Source: Quercus robur (lineage: Eukaryota; Streptophyta; Magnoliopsida; Fagales; Fagaceae). Taken from it: a stretch of 64,000 nt of DNA. Of this stretch, positions 1-12,740 are shown one piece after another. The stretch's first letter is position 1. Each line of letters begins with the position of its first letter. The stretch is taken from assembly GCF_932294415.1 (NCBI RefSeq), contig NC_065544.1, positions 18,327,351 to 18,391,350 on the forward strand, in the 5' to 3' direction. The position numbers and the translations under genes are program-made. The notes beneath the pieces are model-generated. The model saw only the letters and a program-made list of their open reading frames with translations. It had not been told where the DNA came from and did no database searches.

Positions 1-336
1 TTTATCAACTACTCCCAACGACTTGGGTTTGGGACTGATGGGACAAGTATCAGTCTTGGAAAGGTCGACCCTACACGTGGACGAAGGAAATTGAACGCAT
101 GCGAGTATAAAAGAAAAAATATGTAACCTAAAAGAGGGGCCTCCCAGTCCCACGGAAAGAAAAAAGGGCTTCAGAGGCGAATACACCTGAACCATGCATA
201 AATATCTTAACAAAAACCACTGCCGGGTAAACACGACTTAGCCTTTCGATCCCACTCTCTACAAATGATATTGTATGGGCCCATTCACGTCCTGACCCAA
301 CAACTATTATAGTTCGTTTCGGAACGTGACCCTACA
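1..336 (-). mobile_element. LTR remnant (left-truncated by window)
   Basis: Diverged copy related to the LTRs at 29484, 33152 and 62252, but in the opposite orientation. Shared landmarks in reverse complement are the segment with 'gggacaagtatcag' near 40-53 and 'cacgtggacg' near 75-84. It ends at about 336 in 'ccctaca', matching the TGTAAGG-type LTR end read backwards. The other end lies outside the window. No coding potential seen. Confidence 0.5.
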
Positions 337-386
337 ATTAGTATGGTTAATTAATTATGATTTATTTACATATAACTTTTTAATTA

Positions 387-417
387 AGTCGTGCATCACA
401 CGGGCATAATATTAGTA
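387..417 (+). mobile_element. Possible Helitron 3' end
   Basis: A short hairpin (cgtg...cacg) is followed about 10 bases later by 'attagt', like the hairpin plus CTRR-T end of plant Helitrons seen elsewhere in the window. The first base of the terminal tetranucleotide is not C, and no 5' end was located, so this is a weak call. Confidence 0.3.
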
Positions 418-425
418 TTTTGTTT

Positions 426-576
426 TTAGAGAATTTCAATCTATAACGTCCACTCCTAATGATAGCTCTTTATCATCAAATCAAGACATCAATCAGTTTT
501 TGGTGTAGGTGGGGATTGAATCCTAGATCTCTTATACAACCATCAAAGACTTTACCAATTGAGCTAATTGAAACCC
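426..576 (-). mobile_element. tRNA-derived SINE
   Basis: On the minus strand the element begins near 576 with a tRNA-like head. An A-box-like segment (TAGCTCAATTGG) and a B-box-like segment (GGATTCAATCC) are at the usual spacing for an internal Pol III promoter. It runs to an A-rich tail near 426. The body resembles a common plant SINE family. It abuts the Helitron beginning near 582. Confidence 0.7.
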
Positions 577-581
577 ACTAC

Positions 582-3144
582 TAGTATATAAAAACAGAAA
601 CCTCATGTTGGAGAGTATAAGTTTGTGCATGGCGCATTCCTTAAAATTCTCTTTATTTAGTTTTCTACTTCAACAAAATTTGCATTTATATTAAAGCATT
701 AATTCATTGAATTAGCTAATTGATAAATGCATATATTAACTATCTATTGTTGTGCATTAATTGTTTATATTAAATGAATTTATATGATTATTTTTATAAA
801 ATCTATATAGAAAATAATTTTTAGTTGGAATAATAATAATATATTTAGAATATGACATTCTTACTCATGTTTAGTCGTTTTGACAATAATTGTCACAAAA
901 GCCATTAAAAAAATTAATTGTCAATTCACTAAAATTAATTTTAATCCTTTAAATTTCCTAACTCCTTTGTGTGTGTCTATGGAACTAACATTGTAGTATG
1001 TATTATATGTAATTTGAAAGATTACTAATATAATAAATATGTTTATTTTGTTAATTATATTGTGATAGGTATCACATATATTGATTATTTTAAGTACAAT
1101 GAAATTTTAATATAATTTTTCTAAGATTTATATGAGAAACAATTGATTTTTTTTTTTTTTTTTTTATGTAAGAAACAATTGATCTGAAATATGGCATTTT
1201 TAGTCAATTTTAGTTTTTTTTTGCAACAATTGAAACCATGTCCAACAAAAATGGGTGGAAATTTTAGTATCACACAATCAAGAATGTAAAAATAAATAAT
1301 TGAAGGATATATGCATTTTTTAGTAGGCATATGAAACATGCCTATCTATATTAGCTACTATATCATGAATTTTCAATTTGTAAATACATATATATAGTAT
1401 GATCAAATCACTATATTACTCTTAGTGTACTTATATTTTTTTGGCGCAATTGCACTTTTAGTCCCTACATTTTGACCTTTTTCCATTTTAGTCCCTACAT
1501 TTTATTTTTTCCACTTTTAGTCCCTAAAACCAATTTACGCTTTCCGTTTTAGTCCTTGAAGCACTATTCCGTCACCAAACTAACGGGAAAACTGGACGTG
1601 GCTGACGTGAGCATTAAAATATTATTAAAAAAATTATTTAACATTTTTTAAATGCCAAAATTATAAATAATTAATTAATTACTCAAATTTAATTAAAATT
1701 AAAAAAAAAATATTTTCTTTCCAACAAAAAAATTTACTTTCTTTTAATTAAAAAGAATGCTCAAACGCATCTTCAACAACCCTCCACCACTACCCATCTT
1801 CAGACCCATTCTTCTGGATCTTTGCCTAGAATAAAAACACATGTTCTTCAAGCTTGCATTGTGCCTAATGACTCGGCCCTTTCGCACTTCAGGTTCTCCC
1901 TCGACCAACGAAGAGCAGAGCAAGGGGCAGATCTTCAAGGTTTTAATAATGGATGCCATGGATTCTTGATCCAGAGAAAACGATGGGAGATATTTGAGTT
2001 TTTGGATTTGATGATGGGTGGCAACGGTAAAGGGAGAGCCGGTGATGGGTGGGTTTGTTCTCTCTTTTCTCTGTCTCGAACCATCTCTCTCAGATCGGCA
2101 TGGAGGGTGTGGGTTTGTGAGGATCGGCGTGATGGAGGGTGTTTGTTTGTGGAGATCAGCATCTGTGGTGGAGATCGGCGTTTGTGGTCGAGGTTGATGT
2201 GTGGGTCACGATGGTTGCTGGGCTGTGGAATCGATGAATTGGTGGTTGGGTTATGGAAATCGGTGACTGGGTTGTGGGAATTGGTGTTTGGGTTGTGGGA
2301 TTCGGTGAGTGGATTGTGTGGGTTTCGATTTTGGTGGGTTTGGGTTTGCTCAGATCGGCGTGGGTTTCGGGTTTGCTCAGATCGGCGTGGGTTTGCTCAG
2401 ATCGGCGTGGATTTTGGGTTTGGGTTGTGGGATTCGGTGAGTGGGTTGTGTGGGTTTCGGTTTTGGTGGGTTTGGGTTTGTGGGTATGGATTTGGCAGTG
2501 GTGGCGGTGGTGGTGTTGTTGGATTTTAGGTGGTGGTGGCTGCTGTGTTGTGGGTTTGATGTTGTTGCTGGGTTTGATGTTGTTGCTGAAGATTGATTAT
2601 AGGGAAGAACACAAAGAACATGAACATGTTCTTCATGTTCTTCCCAAAAAAAAGAGAAACAAAATTAAATTTGAGTAATTAATTAATTATTTATAATTTT
2701 GGCATTTAAAAAATGTTAAATAATTTTTTTAATAATATTTTAATGCTCACGTCAGCCACGTCCAGTTTTCCCGTTAGTTTGGTGACGGAATAGTGCTTCA
2801 AGGACTAAAACGGAAAGCGTAAATTGGTTTTAGGGACTAAAAGTGGAAAAAATAAAATGTAGGGACTAAAATGGAAAAAGGTCAAAATGTAGGGACTAAA
2901 AGTGCAATTGCGCCTATTTTTTTCTATATATAAAATAACTAAAGATTACAATTTTTTACAATGAAATTTATTGAAATATCTTTTTTATACATCGATAGTT
3001 GGGGTGGGGATATGAATCCTGAATGTTTCTATTGGAAATTGAGGTGTCAATCAGTTAAATTACAAGATTTGTGGTACAACTTAATGAAATACTGGAGAAA
3101 ATTAATAATAAATTACACCGCACATCATGCGGAAACTCAACTAG
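582..3144 (+). mobile_element. Helitron copy 1 (carries MULE-1)
   Basis: Near-duplicate of the element at 4326-5410. The 3' end has the hairpin CCGCACATCATGCGG (3118-3132), then CTAG at 3141-3144 followed by host T, as expected for A^T insertion. The 5' end is degraded and touches a SINE. Removing the MULE at 1443-2914 leaves about 1.09 kb, matching copy 2 (1085 bp). Non-coding and non-autonomous: no Rep/helicase frame is visible. Confidence 0.75.
1443..2914. mobile_element. Mutator-like element 1 (long-TIR MULE)
   Basis: Terminal inverted repeats of about 260 bp (1443-1703 and 2654-2914) begin GGCGCAATTGCACTTTTAG. The 9-bp target duplication TATTTTTTT flanks it (1434-1442 and 2915-2923), diagnostic of Mutator-type insertion. 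Helitron copy 2 shows the empty site near 5180. The interior is GC/TG-rich, unlike the AT-rich surroundings, with several repeats of 'cagatcggcgtggg' (about 2340-2410). It includes an open frame at 1822-2529 rich in Trp, Gly and Ser-Asp-Arg-Arg. No transposase was recognised. Captured host sequence (Pack-MULE type) is possible but unproven. Confidence 0.9.
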
Positions 3145-3218
3145 TTATTTCTAAAAAATTTAGTTCAAGATCTATATAACCATGAAAGAGGAAAGAGTAC
3201 AACTTTATTGACTTAATG

Positions 3219-3251
<33 letters not shown>

Positions 3252-4325
3252 AAACTTTATATAGAATTTTGTCTTGTTATTTTAGTTTTGCCCTTCTGGA
3301 AAAAAGTTTTGGCGTGCTCGTGTTAATTGGAACCTTAATAGAAAGTGTTGAGCTCTCATTATTATCAAAGTCATATATATTCCACTGCGAAGTTCGATGT
3401 GATAATGCAAATGAGCAAGCTCTATCATATTAAATAACATGTCATGTATGTCCATCAAAAAAAAAACCGTCATAGAGTAATACTAGGACTTATTGATTCT
3501 TTTGGTTAACATTTCTTTCTGCCACAACTAATCCTTAGCTATAACTACTTCTAATGCCAGCACATTAATTTGATATTTATATATCTTCAATATTTTTATT
3601 GCGCCTTGCCTAGTATTTTATGACCAAGTCCTGCTAACCATTCCTAAGAGAGAAGAGAAAGCTTGACTATACTAAGATGAAACCTTTGAACCAAAGAATT
3701 GATATAAAAAACAATTTTTTATTTTATAGATTTTTAGTTGTTTTAGTTCTGTTCTCTATATTATACAACTTGCATGGTTCATTGATCAAAAAGTCATGAG
3801 TAGAGTTTGCACAATATATGAAGCAGTGCCTTAAAGATTCAAGGGAGCTGTAAAAAAGTCTGGAGACTCAATATAAGAAAAAAATATGAAGAAGTTTGGT
3901 GATAAAAAGCATTTTGGTGTGTTTGGAATTGTGAGAATTATTGTTGATTTTTAAAATTTTTTATATTATATTGATTATGTAATTGGTTTACACAATATGC
4001 ATGTTATGAACCATATAAGAAATGTTTTTTTTTTTTTTTGCACATTCCAAACCCCCACAATAATTTTTTAGCTCATCTTCAACGTCACTGTGAAATACAA
4101 GAAAAAGTATAATTTTCTTTTTCTTTTTTGACTAAAAAAAGTTAGACTTATTGTTGTTTAAGGAGTTTGGAGATAGATTATTAGATAGTAACCAAAATCT
4201 GAGAATTTTTTGTCTCTATGTAGGACAAGATTAATTCTATTAGAGCCGTCTGACAAATTACTGTACCTTGACACTAAGAAATTACTGCACTTATTAGTAA
4301 TTTAATCAATCAATCAATCAACCAA
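3145..4325. other. AT-rich spacer
   Basis: No gene seen. Contains a (TA)n run at about 3226-3250. A MITE-like segment lies at about 3908-4065, whose ends read GTGTGTTTGGAATTGTG and, inverted, near ACATTCCAAAC. Also a short 'aatc' repeat at 4301-4328 just before Helitron copy 2. Confidence 0.5.
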
Positions 4326-5109
4326 TCAATATATATAAAAGTAGAAATCTTATGTTAGAGAGTATGAGGTTGTGCCATATGGTGCATTCCTTGAAATTCT
4401 TTTTATTTAGTTTTCTACTTCAACAAAGTTTGGATTTATAATAAAGTATTAGTTCATTGAATTAGCCAATAGATAAATGCATATATTAACTATCTATTGT
4501 TGTGCATTAATTATTTATATTAAATGAATTTATATGATTATTTTTATAAAATCTATATAGAAAATAATTTTTAGTTGGAATAAAAATAATAAATTTAGAA
4601 TATGACATTCTTATTCATGTTTAGTTGCTTTGACAAAAATTGTCACAAAAACCATTAAAAAAAATTAAATATTTGTCAATTCAGTAAATTTAATTTTAAT
4701 CCTTTAAATTTCCTAACTCATTTGCGTGTGTCCGTGGAACTAACACTATAGTATGTATTATATGCAATTAGAAAGAATACTAATATAATAAATATGCTTA
4801 TTTTGTTTTATTGATTCTTTTAAGTATAATGAAATTTTAATATCATTTTTGTAAGATTTATATGAGAAACAATTGGTTTTTTTTTATGTAAGAAACAATT
4901 GATTTGAAATATGGCATTTTTACTCAAATTTAGTTGTTTTTGCAACAATTAAAACTATGTCCAACAAAGAAAGGGGGGTGGGAATTTTAGTATCACACAA
5001 TCAAGAATGTAAAAAAAAAAAAAAAATTGAAGGATATATGCATTTTTTAGTAGGCATATGAAACATGTCTATCTATATTAGATATTATATCATGAATTTT
5101 CAATTTTAA

Positions 5110-5144
<35 letters not shown>

Positions 5145-5410
5145 GTATGATCAAATCACTATACTACTCTTAGTGTATTTTTATTTTTTCTATATATAAA
5201 ATAACTAAAGATTACGATTTTTTACAATGAAATTTATTGAAATATCTTTTTTATACATCGATAGTTGGGGTGGGAATATGAATCCTGAATGTTTCTATTG
5301 GAAATTGAGGTGTCAATCAGTTAAATTACAAGATTTTTTGTACAACTTATTGAAATATTAGGGAAAATTAATAATAAATTGCACCGTACATCGTGTGGAA
5401 ACTAAACTAG
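4326..5410 (+). mobile_element. Helitron copy 2
   Basis: Starts TC at 4326 after host A. Ends with hairpin CCGTACATCGTGTGG (5383-5397) and CTAG at 5407-5410 followed by host T. It is homologous to 582-3144 throughout but lacks the MULE, so it serves as the empty-site reference. A (CA)n run at about 5109-5134 is specific to this copy. Non-coding. Confidence 0.75.
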
Positions 5411-7910
5411 TCATTTCTAATTATTCACCCAAAATAAAATGATAAACCTATTCTTAGCTGTTATCATGAAACAATTATTTTTCAATCAAAATTTTGTTTT
5501 TATCTGTTAGATAAAATTATAAATTTATTAGTTCATGTAACTAATGAGCATTTTTAAATAGAATATCACATGCAACAAATTGAACAATATTCTCAATTCT
5601 CAACCCCCAATTTTTCTCTCTCCTTGTTTTTCTGATTGTTAATTGGGTTCCCAAGATTCTGGAATATTCCAACTATACTGAATGATAATATTTGTTTGAA
5701 TAATTATTTCGAAGAAAAATAGTAGATACCAAACTTAAATAGCTCCCTATACTGAGAGAACATCATCACAACCAATTTCCCTATTCTTCCAGTCCCTTAG
5801 TACAATCAACCATTAAGTTCAATATTGAAAAACAACTTTCATATTGTGTGTATGAATACTCATTTTTTAATCAATAACAAAGGTTGGAGAGCACCAAATT
5901 TTTGTGAAAAAAATAGTTTAATTATGTTTGTCTCAATCTGAAACAAATATACTTCATTTCTATATATAGCTTCTGATTTTCATTATCAAAAAATTAATAG
6001 GCATGAAAAGCTATAAAATATTAGCTTAAAGAGGATTCATAAATTTTATTATTGTGGATGTATACAATAGAAAAAAATATTCATTATATCCATTTGACAT
6101 TTGAAATAATGCATAACTTTTTTTTTTCTTAGCAAAAAATAAAAATAAAAAGAAATAAAGAAAATTTCAATTAACATTTTATATATATATATATATATAT
6201 ATAAACCAAAACAAACTAAATACATTTTTAAAAATAAAGTAAAAGATCATACACTTCATATTCAATTGTAATTATATCATCTTAAAAGGCACCAAGATTA
6301 AGCCAAAATGTATTTTATATATATTTATTGTATTCAAATATTTTTGGATTGTGAATTGGAATATTATATTGTTGCTTCTAATGATGCATGGTTATCTGTA
6401 TTTGTATATATTAAGAGGATTTGAAGAGTTATGTATTTCCTTTTTTACTGTAAAAAAATACCCTTAATTTAAATAATTTAAACCAATCAAAATGAGATTA
6501 AAATAGTAAATTCTCTCCTAAATAAATTCCAATCAAAATGAGGTTAAAATAGTAAATTCTCTCCTAAATAAATTCCTACCCACGTTGAAACACTACTTCT
6601 ACTTCTGCATTGAAATACTATCCCATGTTCTTTTTAATAAAACCTACCCCGGCCACCCATTATTTTGTTTCAAATTCAAAGTATAAAAACTGTAGAAATT
6701 TGTGGAACACAACACGTTTAAAAATTTGATCAAGTAAAACAAAAAAACCTAATAAAAAAAAAAAAAAAAAAAAAAAAATCCCAATACAAACAAAAAACAC
6801 TCCCCCATGTTGAAATAACACTCTCCACCCACTACAAACAAAAACCTCTTAGTAGCTGAACTTCTCACAAATACAAACTCTTCCCAGTAGTTAATAATAA
6901 TAAATGAAAAAAAACTCTTCACTGCACATACAAGAACTATTATTTCTATTCCTAATTGAAATAGAATTTTTGTCAGCAGTCTCAATCGTTTGTTACATCT
7001 ATTCCTATTCCTAATTGATAACCAAACTCTGTCAAGTAACTACTTCTTTATATAAAAGCAACATGCGTGTGATTTAATTAAATAAAAAAAAAAAACACGC
7101 CAAAAATTAGAAGAGAAAAACACGTCTTTTGAGTGCTATATCAAAATTGTTCTACAAACCTTGCTTTATTTCACTAAAAGGTATGTAATTTTTCTTCAAG
7201 GTATCGTTATTATTATTATTTTTTTTTTTGGAGAATTTGTTTATGATTGCTAAATCCACTAATCACTACAAATTTACGCATGCTATAATTAAGAATTGGT
7301 GCGTCATTTTTACTGTTATTAATTTTATTTATTGTGTTATTTTGGTGTTTGAACTATTTTTTTTCCGCACATCTCTCTACATTGTATTTTTTTCCCTTTT
7401 AATTATAGACTTTTCTCTGCACTAATTTCTAACATGGTCAAAAAATAAAAAAACACAACAACCATGTATTTGTTTCAATGTCCAAAAACATAAAACAAAT
7501 TTAACTCATATAATTTTTTTTCTTTTTAATACAAGGTGACCTTTTTAGTGGATTCCATAAAGGCCAAAGCATCACAATTTGGCGTTAGTTGAGTTCAGTA
7601 AGAGAAGTTAAAATTTGCATGCAGTCATGCACAGCTCCTTAGTAATTCTTTGTTTTATAAAATAAATAATTGCTTTATTTAGTGTTTGCTATTTATTTAA
7701 AGTTCATCTATTGCTTTTTTTTTTCTTTTTTTAATTGTTGCAAATCCATATAATATTTTGTTATCTACCATCAGATTTTTATAAACTACCACAAAATATG
7801 TCACTTTTGTTGTTTCTTAATTCAGTAATGGAAAGCATTGATTTAAATTTTTAATCAAATTTGTATTACCTAGATATGAGTTTTGGAAATACACAAGTGC
7901 ATCCTATAAA
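5411..7910. other. AT-rich spacer, no gene recognised
   Basis: Homopolymer and (TA)n tracts (for example 6182-6203 and an A run at 6755-6778) dominate. Short open frames here have no recognisable domains, codon bias or splice context. A 44-bp direct repeat sits at about 6485-6570 ('aatcaaaatgag..taaaatagtaaattctctcctaaataaattcc'). Confidence 0.5.
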
Positions 7911-8210
7911 CTAGCCTCTGAGCACATGCTCACACGTGTGCTCAGAGGTTCTTCTATTTTTTAGATAAATTTTAATAACTTGCATCCATTATAATTTGAG
8001 ATTACTACATTTTCCAATCATAAAAAAACTTAGGGGTGTAGTGAAAAAATTATTTTATCCACAAATATATAATATTCATCACATCCTTAGGAATTTTTTG
8101 TGATGGAAAATGCAGTAATTCCAGATTATAATAGATGCAAATTATTAAAATTTGCCCAAAAAATATAAGAGCCTCTGAACACACGTATGAACGCATACTT
8201 AGCAGCTAGT
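7911..8210. mobile_element. Foldback MITE
   Basis: Both arms are related over about 130 bases in inverted orientation. The left arm (7911-8040) begins with the palindrome-rich 'cctctgagcacatgctcac'. The right arm (about 8070-8205) ends with its degraded complement around 'gagcctctgaacacacg'. Mid-arm pairs such as 'aaattttaataacttgcatc' also match in reverse complement. No coding content. Confidence 0.6.
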
Positions 8211-8996
8211 TCTAGTTATTGCAGACATCTAGATTGCCATACCAAAAAAAAAAAAAAAATCCCTCTCAATCAGTCGAGTAGTATCAAGACTGCAGTCAGG
8301 CTTAAGTGATGTTGGATCGGTCAAGTGCGCAATTGAGCCTGTAATCGAGCTTGCAACTTCAACTTGATTTTCAACAACAAATTCTAGCTAGAACACGAAA
8401 GACTTTCAACTCAAAGTATAATTGGACATGTTTTAGATACAATTTACCATTACTAAATTATACAAAATATGACCCTAAAACTTTCTTATTTTATGAGACC
8501 AGCATATCGCATAACATCTTAGGTCAGTACTATAAAAAGTAAGAACATATGTAAACAAAATATTTGCTACATAACATCACCAATTATCATTCTGAGTAGT
8601 AAGAATAGCACAATTAAGGTAAGGATAACAATTTAAGGACCAAATTGAAAATTCGATAATTCAAAGATGAAATTGAAATCTATATATAATTTAAGGAGTA
8701 AAAGTTGCATTCTGACCCTTTTTATTTTATAAATTAAAATCTATGTATTAGATCTAATACATCCCCGAAGGAAAATTGTAAAGGAACACAGCTTAAGGAA
8801 AAATCCTTCACAACGTCAATAAAATAAAAGATGGTAAGAAATTTATAACTTTAATTGAAACATTAATTAAAGAAAATGCAAGTAGCAAATGGAAGCCATA
8901 TTCCTCTTTTTTAAAACATGAAGCCCTTTGCTCCTTTCTTAAATCTTCTTCTTTTTTTTCCTTTCTTTCTTTCAAATCAAGTGCTTAATCCTTGTA

Positions 8997-9550
8997 GTTA
9001 ACTTAGAATCTTTTTAGTAAGACCTAAAATCTCAAAGGATTAAAGATTGATAAGATTTCGATGGTTAGTTTTCATGTCAAGTGGGTGCAAGAATAAAATC
9101 AAAACGTTTTCAAAATATAATAGTTTACCCCTTTTTATTGAGATTTATGGTTTCTTTATCACCTTATTGTGACCTGTCAAAAAGTAGTTAAGATTTTCTC
9201 AGATAATAACTCAAGCTTAATTTCCTTTTGAAAGAGGCAAAAGCCACTTTCGATGGTTAACTTAGAATCTTTTTAGTAAGACCTAAAATCTCGAAGGATT
9301 CAAGATTGATAAGATTTCGATGGTTAGTTTTCATGTCAAGTGGGTGCAAGAATAAAATCAAAACGTTTTCAAAATATAATAGTCTACCCTTTTTTATTGA
9401 GATTTATGGTTTCTTTATCACCTTATTGTGACCTGTCAAAAAGTAGTTAATATTTTCTCAGATATCAACTCAAGTTTAATTTCAAAAAAGTTAAGATTTT
9501 CTCAGATAATAACTCAAGCTTAATTTCCTTTTGAAAGAGTCAAAAGCCAC
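8997..9550. repeat. 258-bp tandem duplication
   Basis: Copy 1 runs 8997-9254. Copy 2 starts at 9255 with the same 'gttaacttagaatc'. A partial third copy (about 9484-9550) restarts at 'gttaagattttctcagataat'. The copies are nearly identical, suggesting a recent duplication just upstream of the ZIP pseudogene. Non-coding. Confidence 0.8.
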
Positions 9551-9813
9551 TTTATGGTGATTTTTTTCTTTCTTTTAATCTAAAGGTGAATATGACACCA
9601 TTAACGATCTCATCCCTATAAATTTTCAATTCTGACGCACTAGTTTACATCACCATTACATTTAAGAACATCAAAACAATCATGTTATTAATTTATAATT
9701 GAACCATAGATAAATTCGTAACACCCATAATATTCTAGTATTATATGGATAAATTTAGTTTTTTTATATATATTTATTAAGAAGAATAATAATAACTTTA
9801 TATATATTAAGAA

Positions 9814-9993
9814 GCTCCGTGAAATGCTAAATAGCTAAGCCCAAGAGACCAATCTTGCAGGACAGAGTGAATGGCCATTTCACTTCTCAAGCTCATCTCC
9901 ATCGCTCCATGAAATGCTAAATAGCTAAGCCCAAGAGACCAATCTTGCAGGATAGAGTCAATGGCCATTTCACTTTCCAAGCTCATCTCCATC
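9814..9993 (+). repeat. 90-bp tandem duplication over ZIP start codon
   Basis: Unit 1 is 9814-9903 and unit 2 is 9904-9993, about 95% identical. Each carries the end of the 5' leader and the first 11 codons (ATG at 9871 and 9961). Between the two starts, unit 2's leader supplies stop codons in frame with the first ATG (TGA and TAG soon after 9904). Only the second ATG leads into the signal-peptide-like region of the ZIP gene. Confidence 0.85.
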
Positions 9994-10231
9994 TTCATGA
10001 TGATACCACAAGCTCTTTCAGAGTCCGACCAATGCAATATAGAATCCAAGTCTTGCATTACCCCTCAAGAACATAGCCATTGTGTCCATCTTAGTAACTA
10101 GTATGATTGGCGTGAGCTTAATTACCTAGTGTTACACGTTCAGTCCAAGCCTTACAGCCCGATCAAGATCTATTTATTATCGTTAAGTCTTTCGCCGGTG
10201 GCATTATACTCGCAACCGGGTTCATGCACAT

Positions 10232-10843
10232 TGTTGGGAATATAAACACCTTGAAGAACTTCATTGAGTAATTAATATAACATATAGAGACACACTTTAA
10301 CTCAAAAGGCCTAAGCCCAATGGGTATGTGCTCAATTATGTTATATTAATACTTTATTCAATGTGGGATTTCACTCACACGTATAACCCAACAATCTTCC
10401 CCTCACGTGTGAGTCTCTGCTTCTCTGTGGGCTTCAAGACCTCTCTATGGGCCATGAACAAGTCCTACTCACTCCCTCTTGCTTAATGGGCTTTTCACTT
10501 CATCAATGCATCATCCATGAGTCTCTCGTACGCCATATATCCATGGAAACCATGTGTCAACCCACACGCACATCCATGGGAACCCCGCACGACCATGTCC
10601 ATGGGAACCTTGCATCACACTATTATTTTGCACCATTAGCAATATTCATTTGTTGGGCTATTTTTTTTTTTTCTCCAAGATCTTTGTGTCTGGGCTGTTT
10701 AGGCTTTTTCTTTCCCCGCTAGGTAGGAACCATGAACAACTCACCACCTTTGCTGCACACCACCATAGGCTCTGATACCACTTGTTGGGAATATAAACAC
10801 CTTGAGGAGCTTCCTTGAGTAATTAATATAACATATAGAGACA
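10232..10843 (-). mobile_element. TRIM/SMART-like mini LTR retrotransposon in ZIP exon 1
   Basis: Two 61-bp direct repeats (10232-10292 and 10783-10843) act as LTRs; on the minus strand they begin TGTCTC and end CCCAACA. The primer-binding site on the minus strand immediately follows the right repeat (AGTGGTATCAGAGCC, complement at about 10768-10782), the initiator Met-tRNA type used by many plant TRIMs. The target duplication is CACAT (10227-10231) and CACGT (10844-10848), differing by one CpG-type transition. The 490-bp interior encodes no gag or pol. The flanking exon reads ATG-CAC directly on to GTT-TTG when the element is skipped. Confidence 0.88.
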
Positions 10844-12740
10844 CACGTTTTGCCTGACTCTTTTGATATGTTGAGGTCTAATTGCCTTAAACACAACCCA
10901 TGACACAACTTCCCCTTTTCAGGCTTTGTGGCTATGCTGTCTGCAATAGTAACACTAATGGTGGATTCCATGGCCACTAGTATCTATAGCCGGAATTATT
11001 GTAATGCCGGATTTATCACTGCAGATAAAGATAGTAGTGGTAGTAGTGTGAATGAAGGAGAGCAAGTAATTGCAGTGGCGAGCATGGGGCATTTGCATTC
11101 TCACCATCAAGTAGTTATAAAGGTAGGGATAAGTACCGGAGGCTCACAACTTTTACGTTATCATGTGGTAGCCATGGTAAGAATATATTTAGGTTCCTTT
11201 AAATTAATTGTTCTCATCACCACGCATACTTGACACAAAAATTACTTCACAAGCAGGGGCAGAGCTAGGGGGGTCGAGAGGAGGCAACTGCCCCCCTACC
11301 TCCACCTAAAAGACCTTATAGTTGCTAATATTCAGTAACCATAAAAGCTCTACCCCCCTCTCTCATGGTAAAATACAAAAAATATTTCTCTATTTCTCTA
11401 TTTATTTATAAAAATTTCCTGACACCAAAAAAAAATGGAAAAAAAGATTTCCTAACACTGTAAAATACAACACTGGAGTTAAAAGCTGTGTTTTATCTTT
11501 TCCACGCTATTCATGAAATCATTTCTTCTTTTTTCCTTTTTTGTGAAATCTAGTCACCTGTTTAGAAAAGAAAAAAGTCACGGCACTTTTAGTGTTGATC
11601 CTTTTTCATTCTTTCACGCCTTTTTTTAATTTTATATAGTCACAACATTTCAATTGATGGGTCTTATATTTTTTACAAAAATTAGTATTATTATTATCTA
11701 TATATATATATATATATATATAAAACCGAAGCCTTTGAAGCTCCTACAGTTTTCCACGTCAGCGCAATACTTATTAAAAAAAAAAAACATAAACACAAAA
11801 AAAAAAAAACTTTTATGAAACCAAAAAAAAAAAAAAAACATAAATGCAAAAAATACCTTTTCCAAAACACGATAAAAAAAAAAACTTTTCTGAAACCAAA
11901 AAAAAAAAAAAAAAAACATAAATGCAAAAAATACCTTTTCCAAAACACGATAAATACAAAACAAACGAATTTTTTTTCTAAATAACAATAAATATTAAAA
12001 AATTTAATTAATTGTCACGTTTCAAAATAATATTGAAAACTAGCATCTCGAGTGTCTAAAACTCGAGTTCCAAGATAAAAATTGAGTTTTTAAGTCTCGA
12101 TTTGTATGTGGATTAGTTTAAAGTGGAAAAAAATTAAGCTGAAAATCGAGTTTTAAAGACTTGATTTCCATAAATTGAATAAAAACGCTGCTATAGGTCT
12201 CCATAAATCTGTACTTAAGAAAAAACATTTTCAGGAAAACGCCGCTATAGGGCTTTAAAACGTCACTGAAAGGCTTAAAAACGCCACTATAGGTGAAATT
12301 TTTTTCGCATGAAACTCGAGTTTTAAAGACTCGAGATGCTACTTTCCCTTATTGTTTCAAACGTTGCCTAACTAACTATATACAATTCTTTTGCATTGCT
12401 GTTTTGCACATTACCTCCAAAACAAACCTCCTTCCTCCAAAACGCAGACCCCTGCCATCTCCTTCTTCCTCCAAAACAAAGACCCCTGCCGTTCCTTTCT
12501 CTTCTCTATTTCTAGCCTCTTCTTCCCCAAAACCCAACACTGAAAATCAATCTTGCCAAGAAGTCATGCCCACACTGTCAGGTCCAAAATAGAAAGAAGG
12601 CATCACCGATCTTTCCACGATGCTACTCACAAGGACCGATCTCTACCTTTGAGCACTGACGACAGCCATCAAAACTGGGCATTATACTCCGGCTGAATTT
12701 ATTCAGCCCATTGTATATTTCAATTATGTCAGTTGGCAAA

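Noticed and set aside
502-576. tRNA gene on the minus strand
   Set aside because: Only A- and B-box-like segments are present; the acceptor and anticodon arms do not pair, and the sequence continues as a SINE.
1822-2529. 235-codon frame as a functional protein
   Set aside because: Lies inside a MULE, consists largely of short repeats (SDRRG, GFGLW) and has no recognisable domain or intron.
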